Shown piece after piece: positions 1-7,992 of a stretch of DNA of 20,735 bases. The DNA is taken from IMG/VR virus record IMGVR_UViG_3300046804_005603, positions 1-20,735 of that record; one strand, given 5' to 3'. Position 1 is the stretch's first letter, and each line of letters begins with the position of its first letter. Source of the stretch: a virus. Position numbers and translations under genes: made by a program. The notes beneath the pieces are model-generated. The model worked only from the letters and a program-made list of their open reading frames with translations, did no database searches and was not told the origin of the DNA.

Positions 1-525
1 ATGTTTTTTTAACATAATGGAAAGAAATTTATCAATGCCATTTTTAGCAATTAACATATTATTCAGTTTTAAATCTTTGCAGATAACTGGCATCAAACAA
101 TATTGATATTCATTATTCTTACTAGGGAATAACGGAATGAAATTCAACTCCTTATAAAGATTTACGTTATTTTTAGTAAAAAGCTGTAGTGCTGATGCTT
201 GACGTTCAAATGATAGTTCAAAAAATGTATTAAGTAAAAACGTAAAATGTCCTTGATTGCGATATTTTTTAGGTGTAAACAATCTTTCAATATACTCTAT
301 TGTACCGCTTTCACCTATCCAATGTCGTGACCAAAAAATCACACTCACTAATTCTTTTTCATCATCAGTAACTAAAGCAAACAGGGGCGGTTGATGTGAT
401 GTCCAATAATTTTTATTATCCCAACATTTTATGCAATCGTTTATGCAATAGTCTTTTGTTTCATCATCAAAAGCATGTGCATACTCCAACAATTCTGTTT
501 TTGTGGCGATTAATTTAATTTTCAT
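1..525 (-). CDS. GNAT-like acetyltransferase, 3' end outside window
   Basis: The reading frame is open from the ATG at 525 down to base 1, so the C-terminus is missing; 175 codons are visible. The middle carries a pattern typical of GNAT N-acyltransferases: a strand ending in FTPKKYRNQGH (the acetyl-CoA-binding R/Q-x-x-G-x-A/G loop region), then a long helix (FTFLLNTFFELSFERQA), then a strand and NLYKELNFIPL, which resembles the GNAT 'N-x-Y-x-K-x-G-F' end motif. The substrate cannot be told. The start overlaps the stop of the TGT-like gene by 11 bases, so the two are probably translated from one minus-strand message. Family assignment is by motif only; another small acyltransferase-fold protein is possible. 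Confidence 0.6.
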   Translation of the reverse strand, partial: MKIKLIATKTELLEYAHAFDDETKDYCINDCIKCWDNKNYWTSHQPPLFALVTDDEKELVSVIFWSRHWIGESGTIEYIERLFTPKKYRNQGHFTFLLNTFFELSFERQASALQLFTKNNVNLYKELNFIPLFPSKNNEYQYCLMPVICKDLKLNNMLIAKNGIDKFLSIMLKKH

Positions 526-1324
526 ACGGTGCAACTATTTTTTTAAATTCTTTAATATTATACTTTATAAGATCGTATTGATCATCAGTAAGTTTAATAT
601 TTAAGTTATCAGCCAACAATCCTTTTGGTTTTTCATTCAATCCAAGTTCGCTGCAATATTTCAAACCTGTAATACCTGCCATAACTGGATTGCTTGTATC
701 ACAACTTCTAATATTATATACACTATGTTTAATATAATGCTTAAACTCTTGTGGTAATGCACAACCTAAAAGGTGATGTGGTTTATTCCAATTCCAAATA
801 CAGTTATCAATCAAATCTTGAATGAGTTTTTGTCTACCTGAAACAAACTTTTCAAATTTAGTATTACCTAATCCTGTTAATTGGTAATATGAGAAGTCAA
901 AACTGATTGCGATATAATCAGCATTATCTGACATATGTTTATAACATTCAACAATTTCCTGATAAGTTTTCCCTTGCACTGCACCAATTTTCTTACCAGG
1001 TAGATTTGGATATGCTTTTACAAAGGTATTCCAACTTCTAATTGTTGCCTCTGATTGTTCTAATACATCTGGTACAATATAAAATGTTGGTTGCAACTCC
1101 AATATTTGTTTGGCATACTCACTTGGTTCAAATGCAACACCAAGTTCAAAGATTGAATTATCCAACAAAACTTGTCTATTGCTCAGCACTGCTCGTTTAA
1201 AGAATGATTTATACTCTGGATACTTATCGAGAAGATGTACCAAACAATAATCGTAATCATTATAGGACAATGATTCTTCTAATAGAGTAAGAGGAGATTC
1301 ATGAGAGACTAAAATTTTATGCAT
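515..1324 (-). CDS. TGT/DpdA-like TIM-barrel protein
   Basis: 269 residues. The motifs fall in the order expected for the tRNA-guanine transglycosylase superfamily, which includes phage DpdA enzymes that exchange guanine for 7-deazaguanines in DNA. They are LLDNSIFELG (residues 53-62, matching the D-S-G-G-F-Q substrate loop), VPD (84-86), GAVQGK (104-109, matching G-I-V-Q-G-G), HHLLGCALP (183-191, matching the G-G-L-x-x-G loop) and SCDTSNPV (207-214, matching the catalytic Asp strand, here D209). The TGT zinc site with its cluster of Cys is not seen, as in DpdA proteins. The role is inferred: base exchange on DNA or tRNA. No preQ0-synthesis genes (folE, queD, queE, queC) are in the window, so the modified base would come from the host or from genes elsewhere. 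It is the first gene of its minus-strand unit and divergent from the hub genes. Confidence 0.55.
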   Translation of the reverse strand: MHKILVSHESPLTLLEESLSYNDYDYCLVHLLDKYPEYKSFFKRAVLSNRQVLLDNSIFELGVAFEPSEYAKQILELQPTFYIVPDVLEQSEATIRSWNTFVKAYPNLPGKKIGAVQGKTYQEIVECYKHMSDNADYIAISFDFSYYQLTGLGNTKFEKFVSGRQKLIQDLIDNCIWNWNKPHHLLGCALPQEFKHYIKHSVYNIRSCDTSNPVMAGITGLKYCSELGLNEKPKGLLADNLNIKLTDDQYDLIKYNIKEFKKIVAPYEN

Positions 1325-1357
1325 GATTAAATGATAGCTGGTATTATAAAGAAATCA

Positions 1358-1365
1358 ACTAAATA
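1358..1365 (+). promoter_or_regulatory. T4-type late promoter box (ACTAAATA)
   Basis: ACTAAATA lies 5 bases before the ATG at 1371. It is a one- or two-base variant of the T4 late box TATAAATA and has the same position relative to the start codon as the boxes of several other structural genes here. It would drive the two plus-strand baseplate genes. Confidence 0.5.
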
Positions 1366-1370
1366 TCTTT

Positions 1371-1931
1371 ATGTTAAAGGCACAACTTGTCACAGCATCA
1401 ACAGCATTTAGTAATATAACAAAGATTGCTAAAGGTTTATTATGTTTACCATCTTTATTAAAGCAGTATAAGACTGCAAATTCATTTTCAATAACTGGTG
1501 CTATTAAGCAAATAATACCGCAACTAACTGATGCATTAAAGCAAGTTATTAGCAGTCAAATTGAATCTTTAATTAGTTCAGCTGCTGGGACTATAATAGG
1601 CCCGCTCAAAGATCTTTTAAGTGATTTGCAAGTAACTGCAAAGAACGTTGGTAATTTCACCAAAGAAGTATCACAATCAACACAAGAGCTTGTAGATTTT
1701 GTAAAGAACCAACAAAACTGCGCGGCTCAAGGCGCATCAATATTTAATTGTGTGTCTCAATTAGTGGCTAACAATATTTCGAAAAAGACTGTAAGAGACA
1801 ACAGTAGTGCAGATTCTATTGTAAAGAAGATACAAGATGAGACTGCTGGTGTTCAAGGTGTAATAAGTGCAGTAACTGAACGAGAGCTTCAATGGGCAAA
1901 CAAATTACGGCGCCAAATTCAACTACAATAA
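1371..1931 (+). CDS. Hypothetical protein upstream of the hub/spike gene
   Basis: 186 residues, not recognised. It looks mostly helical: an N-terminal stretch of small and hydrophobic residues, an amphipathic run around residues 44-90 (repeated I/L spacing with Q, S and K), and a charged C-terminus rich in R and Q. Cysteines occur around residues 25, 117 and 127. There is no signal peptide or clear membrane span. It lies 6 bases upstream of the hub/spike gene on the same strand and behind a late-type promoter box, so it is probably a virion or assembly protein of the baseplate hub, perhaps a chaperone or plug. That role rests on position only. Confidence 0.7.
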   Translation: MLKAQLVTASTAFSNITKIAKGLLCLPSLLKQYKTANSFSITGAIKQIIPQLTDALKQVISSQIESLISSAAGTIIGPLKDLLSDLQVTAKNVGNFTKEVSQSTQELVDFVKNQQNCAAQGASIFNCVSQLVANNISKKTVRDNSSADSIVKKIQDETAGVQGVISAVTERELQWANKLRRQIQLQ

Positions 1932-1937
1932 ATTCAC

Positions 1938-4592
1938 ATGTTAAAAATATCAAACCCTATTAATGACAAATACTACGGTTTTTACAAAGGTATTGTAATT
2001 CAAAACAATGATCCTAGCCGACGCGGTCGTGTAAAAATCTTCACACGAGAACTAGCACCTCAAATCATACAACATTTATATTTCAATCAAAATTCAACAA
2101 GCGGTGAAAATGCTACAGGAACACAATTACAAGAAGACTTCACCACATTATTTGCAGGTGGTCAAAATATTGAAACTTGCATGACTGATGAGTTTAGAAC
2201 ATTTGCACAACTCATTACAAGATGGGCAGAGCAAGCATCTCCACTTGTAGGAGGTGGTAGTGCTGGTTATTATAATGCTCAAAAAGATCTTGCAACTAAA
2301 TCATCTTCTAACAAGAATGAGAAACGATTTAATTCTAGTGCTGTGGGTCAAACAGATCAAACAGTTTCAGGTGATTCTATTACACCAGACGGATCCGGTG
2401 TAAACACTGCAGCATTAGTTGAGCGTAATCCTGAAATAGGTGGTCATGAAAGTTACTTAAAAGATAACACTAATAACCCCAACACGCATAACAATTCCAT
2501 TTCACCAGTTTCTTATACAAATCAAACATCTGGTATGTTTGGAGTTCCTAATGTGGGTGCACATGTTTGGGTGTTTTTTGAAAACGGTGATTTGGAATAC
2601 CCGGTTTATTTTGCATATAATTATGATGATAAAGACTGGCAGGGTGCTTATCATGCTATAGATGGTTTTTCACCAGGTAAAGACTATCCTGATAGCAGTG
2701 AAAATGTTAAAGAGCTTTCTAAAGATCAAGAATTTTTTCTTAGAAATAAGACAGTATTAAAAAGCAAGGCAGGTTCAATAGAACTAGTAGACTCTGATCA
2801 AACAGAATCTATTAGAATAAACCATTACAATGGATCATGTATTCATCTCACACCATTTTGCAATTTAGATTTTTCAAACACGAACAAAACAACTTTAATA
2901 AACGAAGATAATTGGACAACAGTAAAAGGAATTAATAGTACCAATGTTCAAAAAGACAATGATATAATGATTGATGGTAACAATTATCACAAGATAGGCA
3001 AACCAAAATTTGTTCAAAAGTTTCTAGAATGGTTAGAAAAGTATACACCTGTTGCATTAATGCTTGCTGGTTTTGAAACTATGCGAGCTCGCGTTGCAGC
3101 TACATCACCTGTATATGGTATACCACAACCAACAATGCAACAAGCTGGAACACCTGACCAACATCCTGTTTTTTATGAATACAATCCAACAACAACAGTA
3201 ACAGGTGAAATAGAAAATGAGCCAATAGAAACTGTAAACAACAGTATACAAATACCATTTAAAGAACCGCCTGCTTATTCTATTAATATTAACGATACTC
3301 CCACTGCAATCATACAACATTATAAAAATGACAACCCTTCATTAAATCAAGTAAAGGATGCTCAAAAGCCAGAACAACTTCCTACAGTTGCAGAGATGCC
3401 CAGCCCGTCGTCTAAAAAGGGTACATGGACTCCCAACACTCAAAAGACTGCAGCGACGGAACAATTAGGACAATTATTAGGAACTGAGTTATCTAAAATT
3501 GAAAAAGACATGAGTCCGGGCGGAACTGAAATTGTTCATATATTAAAAGATAAAGTAGAAACAATAGGAGCAGTAATGAATAATTTACCTGCAGTTAGAG
3601 TTGACACTACCGGTGATATTTCTGTTAATAGTGTATTAATAGATCAATACAGCACATATCCAAATTATCGCGAGCACCCTTATTATGAACCCACTGGTCT
3701 TGGCGCACCGTTTCCAGGTGGTAACTACACAATAGTTGCACAAAACGTATACAATGTAATTGCAGGAGCAGGGGGAATACAATTAAAGACGCACGGTATT
3801 ACGCAAATTGGTGGTGGTGTTGTTAATATTTCTGGCGATGCCGAAACAACTATTAGCTCTAATGGAAATGTAAGAATTAACGCTGCTGGTAAAATTCAAA
3901 TTGGTAGTAAAACCACTGATAATATTGTAACATTAGAGCATCCGGTGCAAGTTGCAGTTGATAGTGGACTAGGTATAAAGACTAATTTAACAGTTGGTGG
4001 TAGTTCATACACTGAAGGAGAAACGTATATACAGCATATAACTGCTCCGTGTGAAATTCAAGAAACGGAATCAACAAAAGTATATGGTGAAACATGCTCA
4101 GGCGCAGTGATTGGATATATTAACATGACTGAACTAGTAGCAGCTTTAGCCACATGGGGTATTATAGCCACTGAAGAAACGGGTCAACTAGCAGCTGCAA
4201 TATATGGTCTTTCTAGTGAAAGTTATATAGCATCGTTGCAAGCTGCACAAAAGCAAGAACAAGACCAAACAGTTCTTCAACAAATTACAGAAGAAATTGC
4301 AAAACACGCCGAAGCTGTAATTCTTACAGAGTCTAGTTTGGTATTTGCAGATACACAACAGCTTGTTGCATATCCACATGCTCACGCATTTAAGAACTTA
4401 CCATTAACATTAGTAGCAGGTAACAAAGATGTTCGCGCCAGTGCAATTAACGGCGGCCTTAATGAGGGCAAACGCGGTGTTGCATCTCCACAAAAGCATG
4501 AAAAGAAGCAAGTAGAGGAAGTGGAATTATCTGCAACTTTAGGTAATGATGCTGGTTCAGTCAATAAATCTAAATATGCTAATGTTAGTTAA
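1938..4592 (+). CDS. 5: Baseplate hub/spike protein, gp5-like, without lysozyme domain
   Basis: 884 residues. The N-terminus has the gp5/VgrG OB-fold signature: KYYGFYKGIVIQNNDPSRRG (11-30) followed by RVKIFTREL. The closing part of the fold comes only at 199-232 (MFGVPNVGAHVWVFFENGDLE...), so about 150 residues of low-complexity Ser/Asn/Thr-rich sequence are inserted into the OB domain. Residues 270-352 look like the beta-strand region that follows the OB fold (AGSIELVD, IRINHYNGSCIHL, TVKG). A glycine- and asparagine-rich repetitive beta segment (about 555-665, e.g. GGVVNISGDAE, NVRINAAGKIQIGSK) fits the needle-like beta-helix. The last 200 residues are Ala/Gln/Glu-rich and helical, then basic. 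I do not see the T4-lysozyme E-x8-D-x5-T pattern. It probably forms the trimeric puncturing spike under the baseplate. Its 3' end overlaps the converging guaC gene by 8 bases. Confidence 0.82.
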   Translation: MLKISNPINDKYYGFYKGIVIQNNDPSRRGRVKIFTRELAPQIIQHLYFNQNSTSGENATGTQLQEDFTTLFAGGQNIETCMTDEFRTFAQLITRWAEQASPLVGGGSAGYYNAQKDLATKSSSNKNEKRFNSSAVGQTDQTVSGDSITPDGSGVNTAALVERNPEIGGHESYLKDNTNNPNTHNNSISPVSYTNQTSGMFGVPNVGAHVWVFFENGDLEYPVYFAYNYDDKDWQGAYHAIDGFSPGKDYPDSSENVKELSKDQEFFLRNKTVLKSKAGSIELVDSDQTESIRINHYNGSCIHLTPFCNLDFSNTNKTTLINEDNWTTVKGINSTNVQKDNDIMIDGNNYHKIGKPKFVQKFLEWLEKYTPVALMLAGFETMRARVAATSPVYGIPQPTMQQAGTPDQHPVFYEYNPTTTVTGEIENEPIETVNNSIQIPFKEPPAYSININDTPTAIIQHYKNDNPSLNQVKDAQKPEQLPTVAEMPSPSSKKGTWTPNTQKTAATEQLGQLLGTELSKIEKDMSPGGTEIVHILKDKVETIGAVMNNLPAVRVDTTGDISVNSVLIDQYSTYPNYREHPYYEPTGLGAPFPGGNYTIVAQNVYNVIAGAGGIQLKTHGITQIGGGVVNISGDAETTISSNGNVRINAAGKIQIGSKTTDNIVTLEHPVQVAVDSGLGIKTNLTVGGSSYTEGETYIQHITAPCEIQETESTKVYGETCSGAVIGYINMTELVAALATWGIIATEETGQLAAAIYGLSSESYIASLQAAQKQEQDQTVLQQITEEIAKHAEAVILTESSLVFADTQQLVAYPHAHAFKNLPLTLVAGNKDVRASAINGGLNEGKRGVASPQKHEKKQVEEVELSATLGNDAGSVNKSKYANVS

Positions 4593-5535
4593 CAACAGCG
4601 TATTCTACACGTTTAAATGCTGATAAGTTTTTGCCACCAGCATAAGAAATAGCAGATTGCAAATCTTGTTTAATTTCTATTAATTTATCCTCATACGTCA
4701 TACCATTATTAGACATTAGATTTACTTTACCTTCTACATGATTTGAATGTCCTTTATTCTCTGCAGATGCTGAGCCAAAATATACCTTAGTACCATTAAT
4801 ATTCTCTGCTGGAGAATCTGTACATTGTGCAAATAATCCACCAGCCATTACCCAGCTTGCACCAGCTACTAATGCTTTAGCGATATCACCATTTGTTTGT
4901 ATGCCACCATCAGCTATAATTTTATCACTATACATATAATCAATAGAATTGACAATTTCTTTAATAGTTGAAAACATTGGAGTGGTGAACCCTGTTTTTA
5001 ACTTAGTTGTACATGCTGCGCCTTGACCAATACCAACTTTTACATAATCCGCACCATTCATAAATAATATTTTAGCACCTGTAGTAGTAGCAACATTACC
5101 AGCAATAATAGTCACATCTGGTGCAATTTTTCGCAACTCTTTTAATGCTGTAACCATCATTATACTATCTCCATGTGCAATATCAATAGTAATATAATCA
5201 ATTCGTTGATTATCGTTAATGAGAGATTTAATAGTTTGAATATCAACTATTGATGCACCGATTGAAATAGATATAACTGGCCACGATTCTGAATTAGCTG
5301 TCCTAACAAATTCATCAATATTAATATCAAATCTATGCATAACATAGAAATAATTGTTAAAAGACATCCATTTAGCAATTGGAGTGTCGATAACACATTT
5401 CATATTAGCAGGAATAACTGGTAATTGAAATACTTTTCTACCAATACTTATTGAAGTATTGCCATGACTTCTATGTTCGAGCACACCAAAACGTGGCACC
5501 AAAGCAATATCATTATATGTTAACCATTTACTCAT
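4585..5535 (-). CDS. guaC: GMP reductase (Bacillus-type GuaC)
   Basis: 316 residues, close to the usual length of about 326. GuaC converts GMP + NADPH to IMP + NH3 + NADP+ in the cytoplasm. Seen in order: LTYNDIALVP at the N-terminus, YFYVMHRF (62-69), ITIDIAHG (115-122), IIAGNVAT, the loop VGIGQGAACTTK (167-178) with catalytic Cys175, IIADGGI.T.GDIAKALVAGA (206-225), and YFGSASAENKG (252-262) followed by VEGK. The FGSAS...VEGK ending and the C-terminal DLQSAISYAGG (291-301) are those of Bacillus/Staphylococcus GMP reductases; IMP dehydrogenase would have CBS domains, about 480 residues and a different flap. It is the last gene of the thyX operon, 2 bases after the AAA ATPase, and converges on the hub gene with an 8-base overlap. 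The loop has QGAACTT where bacterial enzymes have PGxxCxT, a small change that should leave activity intact. Confidence 0.88.
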   Translation of the reverse strand: MSKWLTYNDIALVPRFGVLEHRSHGNTSISIGRKVFQLPVIPANMKCVIDTPIAKWMSFNNYFYVMHRFDINIDEFVRTANSESWPVISISIGASIVDIQTIKSLINDNQRIDYITIDIAHGDSIMMVTALKELRKIAPDVTIIAGNVATTTGAKILFMNGADYVKVGIGQGAACTTKLKTGFTTPMFSTIKEIVNSIDYMYSDKIIADGGIQTNGDIAKALVAGASWVMAGGLFAQCTDSPAENINGTKVYFGSASAENKGHSNHVEGKVNLMSNNGMTYEDKLIEIKQDLQSAISYAGGKNLSAFKRVEYAVVN

Positions 5536-5537
5536 AA

Positions 5538-6551
5538 TTAAAATCCTACTTTCTTACTAGCAAATCCAACACTCGGTTTAAAGTCTTCGCTTGAAGCAGT
5601 GCTACTAATTAATTCTTTAATACGTTCTACAGATTCATTAAAATCATTATTCAAACATTTAACTGAAATTAACAATTCTGCTAATGCAGCAAATGTAAAC
5701 CCTTCTGTGGCAACTGCCCATTTAGATAATTCTGCATCTTTAATCCCGAGTTTATGTTTAAAATAAAACTCACGCATTGAAGCATCAGGGTAACCAATTT
5801 TAACCAATCTATCAAATCTTCGTGGGCGTCCTACGATTCGTCTATCTAATCGTTCTGGATAGTTGGTGGTTGCAATGTTTAATACATGATCAATAACGTT
5901 TTCACCATCAAGTAAATTCAACATATCTTCTTCACCATATTGTCTAATAATTGTATCAATATCTTCAAATACACAAACAACTTTTCGTGCTGGTTCAATG
6001 TCTCGAAATACCTTCAATCCTTTACTAACAATATCTGGTCTATAGTCACAGATAAACACAATTCCTCCATTTTTCACAATGCGATCTATAATTTGTTTAA
6101 TCAAAACGGTTTTTCCTGTGCCTGGGGGCCCGTATAATATCATTCCTCTTCGATGCAATACTTTATATTGCTTAAAGACCTTTTCTTGTGACCAAAATGT
6201 TTCAATTTCCTTTTCTACTTGATTGATTAATGAATCTCTAAATGTGAGCCATTCATCCGATTGTATTTCTATTTTTGTGTAATAAACACCTGCATCATTT
6301 ATGCCAATATTATATGTTCCTGGGTCTAATTTTTTTACTGTATTACCTGCAGCATAATATGAGCTACCATGTATTGTATATTGTTTAGGAAGCTGTAATT
6401 TTTCCATTGCTGCATAAAGTTCTTTTTCACATGTAGGTTCTATGGGTCTATCTGTATAGAAGTCTAATGCATCTGAAGTTAGTTTATTTGCACTTGCACC
6501 TTCATTATATTCATCACCATTTTTACCGAATTCGTCTAATGCGTTGTTCAT
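5538..6551 (-). CDS. AAA+ family ATPase
   Basis: 337 residues. Walker A is GPPGTGKT (141-148), Walker B VVCVFEDID (191-199), sensor 1 ATTN (227-230), and the arginine-rich end of the AAA module is RRIVGRPRRFDR (237-248), typical of classic AAA proteins (BCS1/FtsH/CDC48-like) that form hexamers and remodel proteins. The first 100 residues are not AAA; they include a beta-rich patch (HGSSYYAAGNTVKKLDPGTY) that may bind a partner. There is no protease domain or membrane segment. The substrate is unknown. Its ATG overlaps the thyX stop by 4 bases (ATGA), which suggests translational coupling, and guaC follows after 2 bases. It is not the clamp loader gp44 or the terminase, both of which have different motifs. 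Confidence 0.85.
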   Translation of the reverse strand: MNNALDEFGKNGDEYNEGASANKLTSDALDFYTDRPIEPTCEKELYAAMEKLQLPKQYTIHGSSYYAAGNTVKKLDPGTYNIGINDAGVYYTKIEIQSDEWLTFRDSLINQVEKEIETFWSQEKVFKQYKVLHRRGMILYGPPGTGKTVLIKQIIDRIVKNGGIVFICDYRPDIVSKGLKVFRDIEPARKVVCVFEDIDTIIRQYGEEDMLNLLDGENVIDHVLNIATTNYPERLDRRIVGRPRRFDRLVKIGYPDASMREFYFKHKLGIKDAELSKWAVATEGFTFAALAELLISVKCLNNDFNESVERIKELISSTASSEDFKPSVGFASKKVGF

Positions 6552-7174
6552 AAATTAAAAGCTTTAAGAGTATATTGAAAAGGATTTCCTTCAATATTTT
6601 TAACAAGATCTAACATTGTTACGGCAATATCTCTAATTTCTTTTTGTGCATGTGATGTATTTCTCAATCGTTGGAAATGCACAAATGATCTAAAATTAAA
6701 CATAATATCACATTCAATTTGAGTATTATATCCCCGGAAGAATCGAGCAGTTTCTTTAATACGCTTTCTATCCAGACCATGATGTTCTTGTAAAGATTTA
6801 CAAGCTAAATGGTACAATTCTAATCCCTTTTGCGTATATTCTTGCAATATATTTTGCCATTCTTCAGGCCAGTCCGACGGAATGTAAAATCTATCTTCTT
6901 TAATTTCTTTGTATCTTGCAGATTCACCGTTGATTGATACCGCAATTCTATGCTTTAACATATGAATGTGTGATGCAATATCTGATGTTACTAGAAAATG
7001 TAAAGACGATTTTTCAAATGGAGTTTCATGTCCATTTGACGCCAATGATTCTAACATTGCTGGAATTCTGCTACGTTTTTCTTCTGTAAGATCTCTATTT
7101 GTGGAAGTCCATGCACTACAAGCATGCGTTTCATCAGAACCGTAATAACCGATTAATTCAATAGCGTTATTCAT
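6548..7174 (-). CDS. thyX: Flavin-dependent thymidylate synthase ThyX
   Basis: 208 residues, normal size. ThyX makes dTMP from dUMP using FAD, NADPH and methylene-tetrahydrofolate. The signature R-H-R-x7-S-x-R-Y region is present as KHRIAVSINGESARY (74-88), with Lys in place of the first Arg. NGHETPFEKSSLHF (47-60) is the FAD/dUMP-binding H-x-T-P-F-E segment. The C-terminal LRNTSHAQKEIRDIA (170-184) matches the L-R-x-x-x-x-A-Q-x-E-I-R dUMP-binding helix, with Asn where Asp is common. The enzyme is frequent in phages, where it supports DNA synthesis. It has one of the few good ribosome-binding sites in the window (AAAGG, 4 bases before ATG). The next gene overlaps it by ATGA. Confidence 0.93.
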   Translation of the reverse strand: MNNAIELIGYYGSDETHACSAWTSTNRDLTEEKRSRIPAMLESLASNGHETPFEKSSLHFLVTSDIASHIHMLKHRIAVSINGESARYKEIKEDRFYIPSDWPEEWQNILQEYTQKGLELYHLACKSLQEHHGLDRKRIKETARFFRGYNTQIECDIMFNFRSFVHFQRLRNTSHAQKEIRDIAVTMLDLVKNIEGNPFQYTLKAFNL

Positions 7175-7203
7175 TTACCTTTTAAATATATTGGTGTTCC
7201 GAT

Positions 7204-7413
7204 TTATTTCAATATCTTATTTTTTGTATTTTCAAACAATTCTTTAAATTCAGGTTTTACTTTTGATTCGAATTGATTGAACTGATGTGCAACCCAATGT
7301 TTTTTCAAATAACAAAAATCATATAATTTAGATGTTTCTGGTAGTTGAGTAACATACCATAATATGCAAAATTCATCATCAGTTAATGAATTTAACTGGA
7401 ATGTTGTAATCAT
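7204..7413 (-). CDS. Small hypothetical protein (69 aa)
   Basis: Not recognised. The sequence begins MITTFQLNSLTDDEFCILWY and is rich in aromatic and charged residues. The N-terminal 'LTDDEFCILWYV' segment looks like an amphipathic helix; the C-terminus is Lys/Glu-rich. Its ATG overlaps the stop of the preceding 74-residue gene by 4 bases (ATGA), and thyX starts 29 bases downstream, so it belongs to the nucleotide-metabolism operon. The coupling arrangement is the main reason to accept it as real. Confidence 0.65.
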   Translation of the reverse strand: MITTFQLNSLTDDEFCILWYVTQLPETSKLYDFCYLKKHWVAHQFNQFESKVKPEFKELFENTKNKILK

Positions 7414-7634
7414 ATATCCATAGTTTTTGCAAGAGATCCTGAGGGTATTTTATATACTCTATTTTGCACTTTACCTATAGAAATTTCACATAAAGCTGAC
7501 ACAACGTTATTATTAACGATTGGTTGATTTAAAATTTTACAATTAGTATTGATTACGCAGGCAATATTACCTGTGGAAGTATCGAATACTTTAATTTTTG
7601 TTTTTTGATACGCAACTGCGGAGTATACTTTCAT
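7410..7634 (-). CDS. Small hypothetical protein (74 aa)
   Basis: Not recognised. Predicted to be mainly beta strand (KVYSAVAYQKTKIKVFD, GNIACVIN, VVSALCEISIG, NRVYKIPSG), suggesting a small beta-barrel or Sm/OB-like fold. Coupled by 4-base overlaps on both sides: its ATG with the stop of the 114-residue gene, and its TGA with the next ATG. Function unknown. Confidence 0.65.
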   Translation of the reverse strand: MKVYSAVAYQKTKIKVFDTSTGNIACVINTNCKILNQPIVNNNVVSALCEISIGKVQNRVYKIPSGSLAKTMDI

Positions 7635-7975
7635 GATTGTGCTAAAATGTTATTAATTAGTTGTTCTACTTCTGGATCTGATCTTTTGGTATTAAAATTT
7701 TCCAGATCTATTATATTTGTTCGTAAATTTTTGGTAATAGCATCTAAATCTATCTTTTCAATTTTAGGCAGATCAGCACCATTTAATTTTAACATATTTC
7801 TAATATCATCGACAGAGTATCCTTTTTTCAATAAATTCTTTGCATATTTACAAACATATCTATTTTCTAGATTTTGCGCACCTTCAAACTCTTCTACCTT
7901 TTTTTGGTAATAATCTTTATTGATTGTAATTGACCTGCCTGTTATTACACATATGAGCTTATTGTAAGTTGACAT
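7631..7975 (-). CDS. Hypothetical protein (114 aa)
   Basis: Not recognised. It starts with a short strand ending in CVITGRSITINKDYYQKK, then a charged helix, then RYVCKYAKNLLKKGYSVDDIR, which reads like a small helix-turn-helix or UBA-like pair ('LLKKGYSVDDIRNML'). The C-terminal half is acidic and helical. One Cys lies in the 'CVITGR' segment and one in 'YVCKYAK', and a zinc-binding role cannot be excluded. It is the first gene of the operon that runs through thyX, the AAA ATPase and guaC. No late box lies in front of it, consistent with early or middle expression. Confidence 0.7.
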   Translation of the reverse strand: MSTYNKLICVITGRSITINKDYYQKKVEEFEGAQNLENRYVCKYAKNLLKKGYSVDDIRNMLKLNGADLPKIEKIDLDAITKNLRTNIIDLENFNTKRSDPEVEQLINNILAQS

Positions 7976-7992
7976 TTTAATAATGATAATCT

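Noticed and set aside
2950-3600. Lysozyme domain in the hub/spike protein
   Set aside because: I searched the part between the OB-like region and the beta-helix and saw no E-x8-D-x5-T pattern; the sequence is Pro/Thr/Asn-rich.
5059-5066. CATAAATA on the plus strand
   Set aside because: It lies inside guaC with no plus-strand gene behind it, so probably a chance match; a reminder that single boxes are weak evidence in AT-rich DNA.
4585-5535. IMP dehydrogenase as an alternative name for guaC
   Set aside because: No CBS domains, too short, and the FGSAS...VEGK flap and C-terminal SISYAGG belong to GMP reductases.
7605-7910. Plus-strand frame of 101 codons
   Set aside because: Opposite the 114-aa and 74-aa genes, which are coupled by ATGA overlaps and fit the operon; the plus frame has no promoter and no sensible upstream site.
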